DNA from: Urechis unicinctus
Taxonomy: Eukaryota > Annelida > Polychaeta > Xenopneusta > Urechidae
Assembly (NCBI GenBank): GCA_034190875.2
Contig: CM067355.1
Span: forward strand, 38,426,848 to 38,490,847
Direction of reading: 5' to 3'
Length of the DNA stretch: 64,000 nucleotides
Positions within the stretch are counted from its first letter, which is position 1. Every line of letters begins with the position of its first letter. The notes under the pieces were generated by a model. That model was not told the DNA's origin. It saw nothing but the letters and a program-made list of their open reading frames with translations, and did no database searches. The position numbers were made by a program, and so were the translations under genes. Shown piece by piece: positions 43,736 through 56,354 of the stretch.

Positions 43736-45292
43736 CAGTTCCCATGTACATTGTGCTGAGCTCCTTGATGACGTCTTATATACAAGACAGTTCACCTGTA
43801 CATTGTGCTTAGCTCCTTGAGGACGTCTTACATACAAGACAGTTCACCTGTACATTGTGATGAGCTCCTTGATGACGTCTTACATACAACAGTTCAGTTC
43901 TCCTTGATGACGTCTGTAGACAGTTCACCTGTACATTGTGATGAGCTCCTTGATGACGTCTTACATACAAGACAGTTCACCTGTACATTGTGATGAGCTC
44001 CTTGATGACGTACAAGACAGTTCACCTGTACATTGTGATGAGCATGACGTCTTACATACAAGACAGTTCACCTGTACATGTGATGAGCTCCTTGATGACG
44101 TCTTTACAAGAGTTGAGCTCCTTGATGACATCTTACATGCAAGACAGTTCACCTGTACATTGTGATGAGTCCTTGATGACGTCTTACATACAAGACAGTT
44201 CACCTGTACATTGTGATGAGCTCCTTGATGACGTCTTACATACAAGACAGTTCACCTGTACATTGTGATGAGCTCCTTGATGACGTCTTACATACAAGAC
44301 AGTTCACCTGTATATTGTGATGAGCTCCTTGATGACGTCTTACATACAAGACAGTTCCTTGATGACGTCTTACATACATGACAGTTCACCTGTACATTGT
44401 GATGAGCTCCTTGATGACGTCTTACATACAAGACAGTTCACCTGTACATTGTGCTGAGCTCCTTGATGACGTCTTACATACAAGACAGTTCACCTGTACA
44501 TTGTGATGAGCTCCTTGATGACGTCTTACATACAAGACAGTTCACCTGTACATTGTGATGAGTTCCTTGATGACGTCTTACATACAAGACAGTTCACCTG
44601 TACATTGTGATGAGCTCCTTGATGACGTCTTACATACAAGACAGTTCACCTGTACATTGTGATGAGCTCCTTGATGACGTCTTACATACAAGACAGTTCA
44701 CCTGTACATTGTGATGAGCTCCTTGATGACGTCTTACATACAAGACAGTTCACCTGTACATGTGATGAGCTCCTTGAGGACGTCTTACATACAAGACAGT
44801 TCACATGACAGTCCATTGTGATGAGCTCCTTGATTGTGATGAGCTCCTTGATGACATTGTGATGAGCTCCTTGATGACGTCTTACATACAAGACAGTTCA
44901 CCTGTACATTGTGATGAGCTCCTTGATGACGTCTTACATACAAGACAGTTCACCTGTACATTGTGATGAGCTCCTTGATGACGTCTTACATACAAGATGA
45001 CGTTCACCTTTCACATTGTGATGAGCTCCTGAGACGTCTTACATTGATGACGTCTTACATACAAGACAATTCACCTGTACATTGTGATCAGATCCTTGAG
45101 GACGTCTTACATACAAGTTCACCTGTACATTGTGATGAGCTCTTCAAGTTCCCTGTACATTGTGATGAGCTCCTTGATGACGTCTTACATACAAGCCAGT
45201 TCACCTGTACATTGTGATGAGCTCCTTGATGACGTCTTATATACAAGACAGTTCACCTTTACATTGTGCTGAGTTCCTTGATGACGTCTTAC
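43736..45292. repeat. 52 bp minisatellite with CRE-like word
   Basis: Nearly thirty units, many nearly identical, with some shortened or rearranged. Each has ACAGTTCACCTGTACATTGT, GATGAGCTCCTTGATGACGT and CTTACATACAAG. TGACGTCT is close to a CRE. Frames through the array are artefacts. Confidence 0.95.
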
Positions 45293-47567
45293 ATACATAT
45301 ACTCAGTAGCAGATCCTTCGTTCCCTCGTGGAACCTCCGTAATTGATCGATCTGACATTTCTCTAACACCAGTTTCATCACCAAGACATGTGAAGTATCC
45401 AAACATCAATCATACAACCTATGATGTGGAGGGCTTTAGAGGAATAATGACGTGCCTCAAACAGCCTCAAGAAAATGGTTTTGAGTAATATGAAGGGACT
45501 CTTTGATCTCGTATACATCGATCGCTATCACTGATGGCGTGCCTCTTTCAGTTACTATTTGTATTTCGTGTGTTTATGTCATTTCTCGTGTTTCACTGCA
45601 CTTGTCTGGCTTGCACATTGATGACTTCTGACATGGTTAGCTGACCAAAAGAAAATGAAGTTAACATGGCATATGTATGATTAGAACACGCAGAGGCAGG
45701 TGCTTATCAATGCTACAGCAAAACCTATGTAATTGTCTGATGCACACTGTAACAGGAGTTTCACTGCCACTCTAGCTATTATAACCACAGTATTCTTGTA
45801 TTGGAACCTTACCTTATAGAAATGAGGAAATATGGGTTGCTTTTGCCTCATATTTAGAACACGATTTGCATGTTCTGTTTTGGATGATAATAATTAAATC
45901 CAATTTAGTAAAACACTGGGATAGCATCTCACCTTGTCCACAATCACACTGATTAACGTCGCATTAATTCGCTGAATCTTTCACAACCCTATGTGTATCA
46001 ACTCTATCCATTCCGTCGACCTCGATGTCGCCCAATTCAACTCATGACGTCATCACAGTCCCCAGGATTCCTCATAAATCGCCCCTCATTTCGACCAACA
46101 GAGCCGACCTCGACCCAAACCCCCTCCTCCTCTATAACCAATGCTCCAATCTCTGAGCAAAGCTGCCATAATCCCCTTCTCTATTTCTCAACTTCCTCTC
46201 CAAATATGCACTCGTCGGCTTTATCTCCTCAGTAATTTTATCCGAGCTGCCATTGGCTATTGCGAGCCGGCAGGTGGCCTTCAGCTGATGAATGTCACGT
46301 CCCTGGAATAGGGTCATCAATAACAGAACGATAGAGACATGGCAAATATAGCAATCAGCGTCTTCCAAAACTAGAGCACCAAACTGCTGTTTCAAAGCGG
46401 TGATCAGACGCAAGTCAATGACGTCATCTTAGACGCCATGCGAGAATAACAGACGCATGTCAATGACGTCATCTTGGACGCCATGCGAGATGAATGGCGA
46501 TACTAACCAACGTTAATTCCACTGAGATTCGTTTCATGGTGAAGCATGTCACGTACGTTCATTGGCTCAAGCAGTGATTGTAAGGTTGTGTTACATTATT
46601 GACGACTGCTGATGGACAGACATGGTTGTAAGTTACCTTTGGGCAGAGCATCACACAGTTCCTAGTTATATCACACGGGATCGTTATTGCAATCATCTCA
46701 TTATATTCACGTGGCCGCTATGGTGAGTTGCGTCATTATAATCCCCACCTCACTGTGCCAACAACAACAATACAGTGACCAATAGTCTAGGTGAGTGCTC
46801 TTATCAGTTAAACCAGGATTCTGGCGTCTTGTTGTTGCATAGACTGTTGTACATTATTCTTACTTGAGGTCTGGAGTATCCTGTTATGGGCGAGTTGTGG
46901 TTTGTTTATGGCGGAATTATTCTTCAAAGTACCAATATGAAATCTGACATCCATCAATGCCATTAGTATACTCCGAGAGCATAAATGCCAAACCGCTTAT
47001 TTACTGCCTTGGTTGATAGAGGCGCTATCACAGCGGGGCACAACATGAGCTGACTGACCTCTACAGGGCGTCCTGGAACGCTTTACCAGTTTACTGGTTC
47101 CCACGCACAGCCACAACATGCTTAGAAGCAGATTATTGTGCAAATGACGGGAGGGAAGTGGTTGACTGGCGTGTGCGTGTGGGCTGGTACCCCACACCGA
47201 GCACCCAATAGGGACACATCAATCACACAGCTGGCAGTGATACCGGGCAATAATCGTAGGATATTAAGCGGTCAACAGCAAACTTCCTGTTTCACGATGC
47301 AGCTTGTGATATAGCGAGGTCTAGCGAATCGACTACAAACGAGAGTACACATGTGATAATGATGTATCATACAAGCAGATATTGCATCGATTTAATAATT
47401 GCAAAGCATCGTAGACATTGAGATGATATTTGAGAAAACCTGTATATAACCCTCTCTAATATGACCTAATATGACAGTTCATCTGGCTCTCGTAGTAAAC
47501 CGCAGGTCACATTGGAGACATTGAGTTCTTGATCATTATTCTGTAATTGTTCTATTTGATCATTACG
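45293..47567. other. Gene-poor stretch with CREs and module pieces
   Basis: TGACGTCA occurs at 46045, 46419 and 46464; the last two lie in a 45 bp repeat of two units. An A module lies at 47050-47220 and donor-like words at 46791 (GTCTAG then GTGAGT) and near 47510 (GAGACATTGAG, without GTGAGT). No gene seen. Confidence 0.45.
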
Positions 47568-47668
47568 CTCTAGACAGGGGTTAGATCGCTCTAGACAGGG
47601 GTTAGATCGCTATAGGCAGGGGTTAGATCGCTTAGGCAGGGGTCAGATCTCTCTAGGTAGGGGTCAGA
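47568..47668. repeat. 23-24 bp minisatellite
   Basis: Five units of CTCTAGACAGGGGTTAGATC and variants. Confidence 0.9.
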
Positions 47669-48189
47669 GGAGATCTGCTCAATTGCCACGAGGCAACGTA
47701 AGACGCTGAGCCTTGTTAGTGATAACAATTTGCGTATATACACACATATAACAGCAACCCGTTTGATACACCAAGCCGCTTCATCGTGACTCAATTAGAC
47801 TCTCACGCAGACACGATGGCGGAGCAGTTACCTTCGTATGGCAAAAGGGGCTTTTGTCAATGAGATCAATGTCAGCAATGGACGCGTATGGCTTTGGTCT
47901 TAACGTTTCTAATGCTGTGAGGAGCAGAAAGTTTCCTTGGATTCATCGTTTGTATCCGTGTCGTTTCAAACATCGCCGACCTGCCATTGCGTATGTCGAG
48001 ATTGAGGATTTGTTCACGAGATAACTCGCATGGCTGAATACAATCACAGCATGCGTCCTTTTGATGGACCTATCCAGAATGCGATGCCACAGTCGATTCA
48101 GCTGGATATGTTATCGCTGCGTCTTTCTTTAATAATATCCCTCACATCATTGCTAGCAGTTCAGACTATGTTGATTCTGTCTTTTCTGA
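47669..48189. other. No gene seen
   Basis: No convincing reading frame or repeat. Confidence 0.4.
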
Positions 48190-48568
48190 TACATCCCCAA
48201 CACGGAGCTAATAATCCCCTGGAATGATCCCTAGCACGGAGTTGATACATCCCCTGGGATGATCCTAGCACGGAGCTGATACACCCCTGGGATGATCCCT
48301 AGCACGGAGCTGATACACCCCTGGGATGATCCCTAGCACAGAGCAGATACATCCCCTGGGAGGATCCTAGCACGGAGCTGATACATCCCCTTGGGAGCTA
48401 ATAGTTCCCCTGTGATGATCCTAGCATGGAGCTGATAGATCCCCTGGGATGATCCTAGCACGGAGCATATACATCCCCTGGGATGATCCTAGCACGGAGC
48501 TGATATATCCCCTGGGATGATGCTAGCACGGAGCTGATAGATCCCCTGGGATGATCCTAGCACGGAGC
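48190..48568. repeat. 28-34 bp minisatellite
   Basis: About twelve uneven units of CCCCTGGGATGATCCTAGCA and CGGAGCTGATACAT. Confidence 0.92.
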
Positions 48569-48850
48569 TTGTGATTGTCCTGACAAGGATATGCATTGAT
48601 GCAGAAGGGTCTGTTAGCTTTGATGATTCTAGCGTAGCCAACAACTGGCTCGACTTCTAGAGGCAGATCGGGCATTGCGTCAATGATCGTGTTAGTGAAG
48701 TACGAAAGATCCAATTATCGTACAGCGCCTAGTCGTTATCAGGGTTATGTAACGCATATCGCCAGTCTGTAGGCCGACAGCAGCCTCAGCAACCGATGGT
48801 CAGTTCCCTTATGGAGCATATGTAATTGATCAACCCTGTTAATCCGTGAT
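48560..48850. repeat. B module, copy in unit 2
   Basis: TTGTGATTGTCCTGACAAGG, GCCTAGTCGTTATCAGGGTT, ATGTAACGC and GACAGCAGCCTCAGCAACCG parallel 33655-33960. Confidence 0.6.
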
Positions 48851-48985
48851 AGGGATCAAAGCACACACGCTTTAGAATAGGGATCAAAGCACACACGCTT
48901 TAGAATAGGGATCAAAGCACACACGCTTTAGAATAGGGATCAAAGCACACACGCTTTAGAATAGGGATCAAAGCACACACGCTTT
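48850..48985. repeat. 28 bp repeat grown from the SINE head
   Basis: Five units of GGGATCAAAGCACACACGCT and TTAGAATA. The last unit passes directly into the SINE, so the repeat seems to be an expansion of its 5' end. Confidence 0.85.
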
Positions 48986-49376
48986 AGGATAGCCCCACTG
49001 CATCCTTCTGCATGTCGTAAGAGGTGACTAATAGGGGGCAAACCTGTTGGCCGTGGGTTGCGACTTGTGTCGGTGGGCAATGGGTTCCTGTTGGTTGAGC
49101 GGAGTGGTCCTTGCGAGGGCCACGTCAACAACACACCTCTTGGCCCGGATTTCACCTAGACAGGAGGCTGGAATGGCCGGGATCAGTCAATCGTGGTGAC
49201 ATGCCCTAGCATTTTCCTTTGATTTTTACCTTTTTTCATCGTCAACCATGTGTTTTCCGTCTTTTTCCCCATTTATCCTAAATGGCGGCTGCTTATTCAG
49301 GTCAAACTTATCTATTAACCTTTCTAGGCGCTATGTAACACATTGGTGTTGTTGTGCCGTTATACTTACTCACTCA
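48960..49376 (+). mobile_element. SINE, near full-length copy
   Basis: GCATGTCGTAAGAGGTGACT near the head, then AATAGGGGGCAAACCTGTTG, and at the end GCCGTTATACTTACTCACTC. It is the + strand copy of the family at 23607. Confidence 0.82.
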
Positions 49377-49504
49377 CCTGACATCGTTGTGACAAGGGCT
49401 GATATATCTAGTAGTTACTACTGTGTAATCACGTATTCAATGAATTTCAATAAGAGACATGGAGCAGTTTTCCTTCGACACCCTAGGATTTGGATAGCTG
49501 ACGA

Positions 49505-49770
49505 ATTAAACAGTTGATTCCTACCATAAAGACTGCTGTAGCAGGATCCCCGGCACTAGGGGAAGTCCCGTCATAATCTCACTGAGGCACTCGGGCAAAC
49601 GAGGTCAAAGGGTTAGTACACTCCTTTTGTTTCTGCTATGACCTTGAGTGGAACGCGGCGTCGATTTCAATGACAAATTCCCATTTGAGGTAATGTCGTT
49701 AGCGGATGAACTATTGACCCCCATGTCGTTAGCGGATGAACTTTTGACCCCCATGGCGACTGGCAATCTG
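49505..49770. promoter_or_regulatory. C module, copy 3
   Basis: ACAGTTGATTCCTACC, ATAATCTCACTG, ACGAGGTCAAAG and CTATGACCTTGAGTGGAACG match 34845-35110 in order. A 40 bp duplication (ATGTCGTTAGCGGATGAACT) follows. Confidence 0.4.
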
Positions 49771-50024
49771 TGGATATTGATGTCTTGTTGTATGCTCTTG
49801 AGTATGTAGGCCATCAAAAATCACCGATTTAATCATCAATAATGCTTTAGTCAAGGCTCGTAAGCTTCCGTTGATCTCACCTACAGTATTTCCATTTCTT
49901 TGTTACTCTACAATTGCTTGTGATCAACGTTGTATGATAACCAATAGCATTGTGTCATGTAATAAGGCCAAATATGTGACGACACATTATGTTATCACAG
50001 CTGACATTTGAAGTGGAACGGCAT
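49771..50024. other. No gene seen
   Basis: Unique-looking sequence with no supported feature. Confidence 0.4.
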
Positions 50025-50033
50025 CACGGGGCT

Positions 50034-50945
50034 TAGCCGCGCACGACGGTAATATAAATATATACCGTCGTGCCTGAAAGTATGTGGGTCGTGTGGCAAT
50101 TGTTTTTATTTCGCGTCTCCGGGGCTTACCACCAAATTGTGTACTTACGTAAATATATATGCCGACAAATAAGATGAATATCCGCTTATGCGGCCTATTT
50201 TGGTTATCCACTGTCTCGTGATTATTTAGCAATTGTCAAATGAACTTTTAGAATCACAACTTTCGTTTACGGCAGCCCCAGTTTTGGAGATATGACGTCT
50301 AATTACGCAGTTTCATTTTCACTCGCCATGTGGCTGCAGGTCCCGGAGGAGGGGGCACTTAAGTATATAGAGGCAGTATACATGTGTCGGGGTAGGTTTT
50401 TTCGGCCTCCCGACGGGTTTTGTTGACCTCATAATTGTAGGATGGGGTATGCTCTTGCCATTTTTACCTTGTATGACGGGTACAGGTTTTTGAGATCCCG
50501 GGGCACACCCCTACGCAGGTCAAGGCCAAGTGCCCCCTCCAGACTGCGGGAATCAATAAGTGTTAATTTTTTTTAAAAGTCAATGTGATATCGTTGAATA
50601 CATATCGCCCTTCAAAGTAGATATTTCCAAAAGATAATCATTGACAAAATGACACATATACCTAAATAATAAAATTCAGAAAGAAAAGGTTCGCTTGCGC
50701 AGAAACCGATCTTGTCGTTCAAAATAAACATGAACTTTTCAGAATTTGTGTGGACGGATTAAATCGCCCTTGACGAAATCTTACCCATCAACTAACTCAA
50801 CTTGTTAATAAACATTCATTTATGTGAAAAATTATTCTTCATATGTACATTTGTGTAATTATCGTGTATAATTAGAACTCATGTATCGTTCACGCGCATT
50901 CGGTTACGATCTTTGCACGACGTTAATAAACGTCGTGCACGGCTA
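50034..50945. mobile_element. Mutator-like non-autonomous element, diverged relative (912 bp)
   Basis: The ends are TAGCCGCGCACGACGG and CGTCGTGCACGGCTA, an inverted repeat. Flanking 9-mers CACGGGGCT and CACGGGGCG match at 8 of 9. Both ends carry hairpins (CACGACGG with CCGTCGTG; CACGACG with CGTCGTG). A GGGGGCAC element sits inside. The architecture matches the 826 bp pair at 19694-21354, but the sequences are far apart. Confidence 0.7.
50342..50540 (-). mobile_element. GGGGGCAC-family element in the Mutator-like relative
   Basis: GGGGGCACTTAAGTATATAG at one edge and GCCAAGTGCCCCCT at the other, with GGCACACCCCTACGCAGGTC before the latter. The target duplication is not clear. Confidence 0.7.
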
Positions 50946-50954
50946 CACGGGGCG

Positions 50955-53186
50955 TGGTTTTTACACCCTGTAATCTTCACCATGACCTAGTTTGGCGAAA
51001 AACGGAAGTAATTTATGCAGCACCGCTTATCATGCCGATGTGAATTGATGGATTAATTATGCTTCACTGCATGGAGTTATCAAACAAGCGGCTCCAATAC
51101 ACATATGTATCAAGCGAGCTTGGGTGGAGCCGCCATTATATGAAGCGATGGTGTGGTTACTATCATTCATATAGAGTAAGTCGAGCACCTGGCTTTAAGG
51201 TGTCAGCCAGTAAGGGTCGTGTGTTTAAAAGTCACCGAGTGCGCAGTGGTTCATATCAGTGCTCGACACACGGCCACGTCTAAATGCTTGAATGGGAAGC
51301 AACCACTGCGATGCAATGCTACTCGACACCAGATCGGATCTGTTGTTAGGCGGCATAACACCTATCGCGTAAAGCCAGCGCTGAGTCAGCAATCATATCG
51401 TCATGATGGCAATATGCCTTATATTATGGATCGCTTGTTTCCCTATATGTTTACTTGTACTGAGTAAACAAAGGTAAAGGTCACGGAATAAGACACCACG
51501 TCAATACATGTAACCTCAGAACCTGACATATATCTTACTTTACTCGGGTATTCCGACTCCCCAGTTACTACGCGCACTATGCTCCAGCTGGCGCCAGCTT
51601 AATGATACAACATCCATTGGGCAGCCACAACTCGCCTAATACTTAACTACTCTCACTTCACTCTATAGGTAAATGGATGGTTATATTCATCCCACCTTTC
51701 CAGGCGCCATATAACATATTGGTGTTTGTGGGCCGGTAAACGCTATACTTACCGTACCTTACCTGTGTTACTGATACATAGGCTTTCATCTGCTAGGTAG
51801 ATTGCTTTGAACATGTTAAACTAATACACATTTGGTCACCTCCAGGGCACCAAAAGCCCTCCCCAAGAGAGAGTATCACAACACAAGATTTGGCAGCTAC
51901 ATTGACAGCACTAACGTTACCGCTTCACTGATAGCCCAGCAAACCAAGCAGCCACAAATAACTCATGGAATCACAATAATCGCCAGTTGAATCACCCATT
52001 TGCCATCTTAAGTGTCAGCTTTATCCTCATTCTTATCGTCGCCTTCTTCCAAATATGACAACTCCCCTTACAGACAAATAATGACCCATTAACACTGACA
52101 ACACTGTTACTAGAAAGTGCCTATAGTACATGCATGTACATATTTACACTGCTCGGCGCTATTCCATCCATTACCCAGCCCATCCCTAAACTAATCCAAT
52201 CACATGTTTACTCTGGCCAGTCTCTTTGCTACACATTGTTTGGATACAATAGATCTGTAGTGCAGTGCCCACGCGTGGTCGCTTTCTCATCAGTTGTAAC
52301 TGACTACATGTAATAGACCAGGTGTACTTCGTTACCATACCTCACGGGCGTGGTGTATCTCCACAGTCACGTAGCCAGCTGTCAAACAGCACTAAGGATC
52401 CTCAATTAGTCAAGTCTGTTTCTTTTGTTGTGTTCATAGTAAGAAGATTTGTTAGCGAGCCAGCTGACAAATACCCCTTTGATGTAGCATTAATTGCCCG
52501 TACCAATGCCGCAGAGGGTCCAGACTTGGTCCCAGATTGCCTCTTAGGGAGTGGAGGCTTTTCAGTGTGAGGATCAGTAGTGAATGCTGACTCGTATCGA
52601 TGAGAAGCGCCTTAAAAGTGTTGACTTATAGACTCCATGATCCATTGTGCACCATATGATGACGTCCGTTTCTTCTGTGCCATTAAAAGGAATGCCGCCG
52701 ATCATCTGACTTTGTAATGTCTCTCACAACTGACAGTGCTCTTCCCCTACAATATCATACACCCGCATACCGTCACAATCAAATAGCGGCTCTCCTCCTG
52801 GGATTATGCCCGGTGCCGAGTTTGCTTCTAGCTTGGATAACAGCTGGCAAATCGATTAAGGACGTTTTATGAATGAGTGCGTCGGTGAAGTGAGACGGAT
52901 TACTGACGCTGTACTGTTGTAATCAGCCCGGCCCTTTGACGTTATGTAACGCCCGGCAGACATTATAACGCCAGACACATCAGCGACACGTCCATAATTC
53001 ATCCACCCTATTTCCCATCAACCAGGATGCAAGAATGCGTATTGCAATGTGCCAGCTGTGGCCGTCAGCTTCGTTGTTAGAACAGATTGAATAAAGTCTT
53101 GAAGTGAATGAGTGCGTTAGAGGGGTGAGATGGACCCCGGTTAGGAGTCAGTACAGAGCCTGGTCGTTATGTAATGCGAGATAGTC
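50955..53186. other. Gene-poor stretch with F and B modules and a SINE end
   Basis: It holds a SINE 3' end (51690-51775, CGCCATATAACATATTGGTG), an F module (52030-52240) and B-like segments (52790-53000 and 53040-53186, AATGAGTGCGTYRGNGNNGTGAGA). No gene recognised. Confidence 0.45.
52030..52240. repeat. F module, copy in unit 2
   Basis: This is the partner of 37015-37220 (TCTTCCAAATATGACAACTC, CTAATCCAATCACATGTTTA). Confidence 0.6.
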
Positions 53187-53617
53187 GTTAGTATGCCCGG
53201 GACAGGCTCAGCAGCAGATGTAGTCGCTAGTATGCCCGGGACAGGCTCAGCAGCAGATGTAGTCGTTAGTATGCCCGGGACAGGCTCAGCAGCAGATGTA
53301 GTCGTTAGTATGCCCGGGACAGGCTCAGCAGCAGATGTAGTCGTTAGTATGCCCGGGACAGGCTCAGCAGCAGATGTAGTCGTTAGTTGTTATGCCCGGG
53401 CCCGGACAGGCTCAGCAGCAGAGTGTATGCCCGTCGGCTCAGCAGCAGATGTAGTCGCCCCCGGGACAGGCTCAGCAGCAGATGTAGTCGTTAGTATGCC
53501 CGGGACAGGCTCAGCAGCAGATGTAGTCGTTAGTATGCCCGGGACAGGCTCAGCAGCAGATGTAGCCGTTAGTATGCCCGGGACAGGCTCAGCAGCAGAT
53601 GTAGTCGTTAGTATGCC
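53187..53617. repeat. 39 bp minisatellite, open in one frame
   Basis: About eleven units of TAGTCGTTAGTATGCCCGGG and ACAGGCTCAGCAGCAGATG. The unit is 13 codons (VVSMPGTGSAADV), so a 174-codon frame appears. The repeat words match the end of the B module (CAGCAGCAGATG), so it seems to be a local expansion of that module, not a protein gene. Confidence 0.92.
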
Positions 53618-54024
53618 ACATGCTCACTCACTCAATGATATTGACGACGAGATTCAGAAGCAGATACGGAGGCTGCGCTGTCATCATGACCCAAGTAGCA
53701 ATCTAATGAGTGATTGACCTCATCTTAGAATTGTGAGTGGGTCAGACTGTGTCCATGTGAGGATGACTTTGATTGTACACCTATTGTTACATCTTTTTGC
53801 ATGGCTTATAGAGCCCGTATTTAGTAATGTACCTGTGTTTGTATTGATTCATGGTGGTTCCCGTGTGTTTGTTTATTCGCCATGTAGACAGTAGAGCAGC
53901 CGTGACTGCCGCTAGCTCTGTCGGCTTGTCACGACAGCATTATGGCTGTTTGATATACGGCACCAAACGCCCGGTCATTGCATTGCGTTAACCATCAGTT
54001 GTCGTCACGCCATCAATCCCCCGT
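53618..54024. other. No gene seen
   Basis: No supported feature. Confidence 0.4.
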
Positions 54025-54330
54025 CATCTGGGACACCATTTCTTAAACACTCTAATCACCTGGGACATCATTTCTTAAACTCTCTAATCATCTGAGACAT
54101 CATTTCTTAAACACTCTAATCACCTGGGACATCATTTCTTAAACTCTCTAATCACCTGGGACATAATTTCTTAAACACTCTAATCACCTGGGACATCATT
54201 TCTTAAACACTCTAATCATCTGGGACATCATTTCTTAAACACTCTAATCACCTGGGACATCATTTCTTAAACACTCTTATCATCTGAGACATCATTTCTT
54301 AAACACTTTGATCACCTGGGACATCATTTC
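54025..54330. repeat. 32 bp minisatellite
   Basis: About ten units of TAATCACCTGGGACATCATT and TCTTAAACACTC. Confidence 0.93.
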
Positions 54331-54854
54331 CTTGAATAGTCATGCTACAGCGACGTGAATTCATACTTCATCATGCTGCTGTGAACGTATCTATGATGTC
54401 ATTATTTAGCTGAATCAGTCTTCCTCACGCCACCTTGTGTTTGGGAATGGATGACCTGCCCAATGTAAGCCAATACAGACGCGCTGTAGGGGTTGGATTA
54501 TAGAGGGGATTGAAAGGAGGCGGGCTATAATTGATCAGCGGTGTATTCCCACTACCCTGTTTGTTGTGGGTGTGTCAAGCTTTCGACTCCCAATATTTGT
54601 TGGATACAAAGCGCCGTAATCCATATTGCTGTTATACATTGAACTTATCGATTGCTGACCCGGTCTCACGAACCAATGTATGCCCAGCAAATCCAATTAG
54701 TCTTCTGCGTTTTCTATGCTCGCCTTTCAATAACACATGAGATATTTCTGAATAGAGATGGAGGGCTGTGACGTAACCTGGATGACGAGGAACTCTACGT
54801 GGGGTGATAGGGCGAAGTGATGTGTGGCGTATTACAGGAGGTGGGGACGAGATC
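54331..54854. other. No gene seen
   Basis: No supported feature; the 69-codon frame at 54531 has no family match. Confidence 0.4.
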
Positions 54855-55755
54855 CTGTTACAGTAACGTTATACACGTCCTGCTACAGTAACGCTATACA
54901 CGTCCTGCTACAGTAACGTTATACACGTCCTGCTACAGTAACGTTATACACGTCCTGCTACAGTAACGTTATACATGTCCTGCTACAGTAACGTTATACA
55001 CGTCCTGCTACAGTAACGTTATACACGTCCTGCTACAATAACGTTATACACGTCCTGCTACAGTAATGTTATACATGTCCTGCTACAGTAACGTTATACG
55101 TCCTGATACACGTTATGTCCCTGCTACAGTAACGTTATACATACATGCTCCAGTAACTTATACATGTCCTGCTACAGTAACGTTATACATGTCCTGCTAC
55201 AGTAACGTTATACATTATACACGTCCTGCTACAGTAACGTACAATAACTGCTACAGTAACACGTCCTGCTACAGTAACGTTATACATGTCCTGCTACAGT
55301 AACGTTATACACGTCATGCTACTGTAACATTATACACGTCCTGCTACAGTAACGTTATACATGTCCTGCTACAGTAACGTTATACACGTCCTGCTACAGT
55401 AACGTTATACACGTCCTGCTACAGTAACGTTATACATGTCCTGCTACAGTAACGTTATACATGTCATGCTACAGTAACGTTATACACGTCCTGCTACAGT
55501 AACGTTATACATAACGTTATACCTGCTACAGTAACGTTATACATACACGTCCTGCTACAGTTATAACCTTACATACGTTATACACCTGCTACAGTAACAT
55601 TATACACGTCCTGCTACAGTAACATTATACATGTCCTGCTACAGTAACATTATACACGTCCTGCTACAGTAACGTTATACATGTCCTGCTACAGTAACGT
55701 TATACACGTCATGCTACAGTAACGTTATATACGTCCTGCTACAGTAACGTTATGC
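54855..55755. repeat. 25 bp minisatellite
   Basis: More than thirty units of CCTGCTACAGTAACGTTATA plus CACGT or CATGT, with rearranged units in the middle. Confidence 0.95.
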
Positions 55756-56354
55756 AACTGTAGCCATAGAGCCGCAGGGTGCATGGGTCTCTGAGGCGTG
55801 GCGGGGTAGACCGGCGTGGTGTTTTCTTTGATCAACATCAGGTGAGTATGTGCTGATATGAGTGGTGACAGACACCTTGATCTGTTACATATCTGGGTAG
55901 AAAGATTCACCTGATTCTGAAGTCTGGTTAAATCATAGCTTTAGACATCTACATGCTTGTATCGATGCGTGTGTTTGTCTGAACTGCTGACAGGATGTGC
56001 ATTCGTACCTGCCGACCACCATCGATTGGTGTGACGATTGTTACACTGTTACCGTCTCACAATAGAGCGGAGCGACTGGGTATCATATATTTATAGAACA
56101 TTTTCATGTGTGTTTGTGTGTCACAATCTCTGTAATTGTAAGTTCTCAACGAGCATCTGTTATTGGTGTACATCGATAGAGTATCATTTACCTGGCTACT
56201 GTCGGAACAAAGTGAAGGGCGTTAGGCAGTGCCGTTGAGGGAAGCAAGTCGTAATTCCAACAGCGGTCACAGTAGCAGGTTGAGGAGGTGCAGGTAATGA
56301 TATGAAGAGCAAGCATAGACAGCTTATTGTTCAGTCATCATTTGGATAGGTGGG
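55756..56354. other. Donor-like end, no gene seen
   Basis: TTTGATCAACATCAG followed by GTGAGTATG (55842) resembles the site at 41223. The offset, 14.6 kb, matches the other module pairs. Confidence 0.35.

Noticed and set aside
43736-45292. CRISPR-like appearance of regular repeats
   Set aside because: Units are contiguous with no unique spacers, and the genome is animal. It is a minisatellite.
53193-53717. 174-codon frame with MPGTGSAADV repeats
   Set aside because: It arises from a 39 bp minisatellite; the same words occur in a non-coding module elsewhere.
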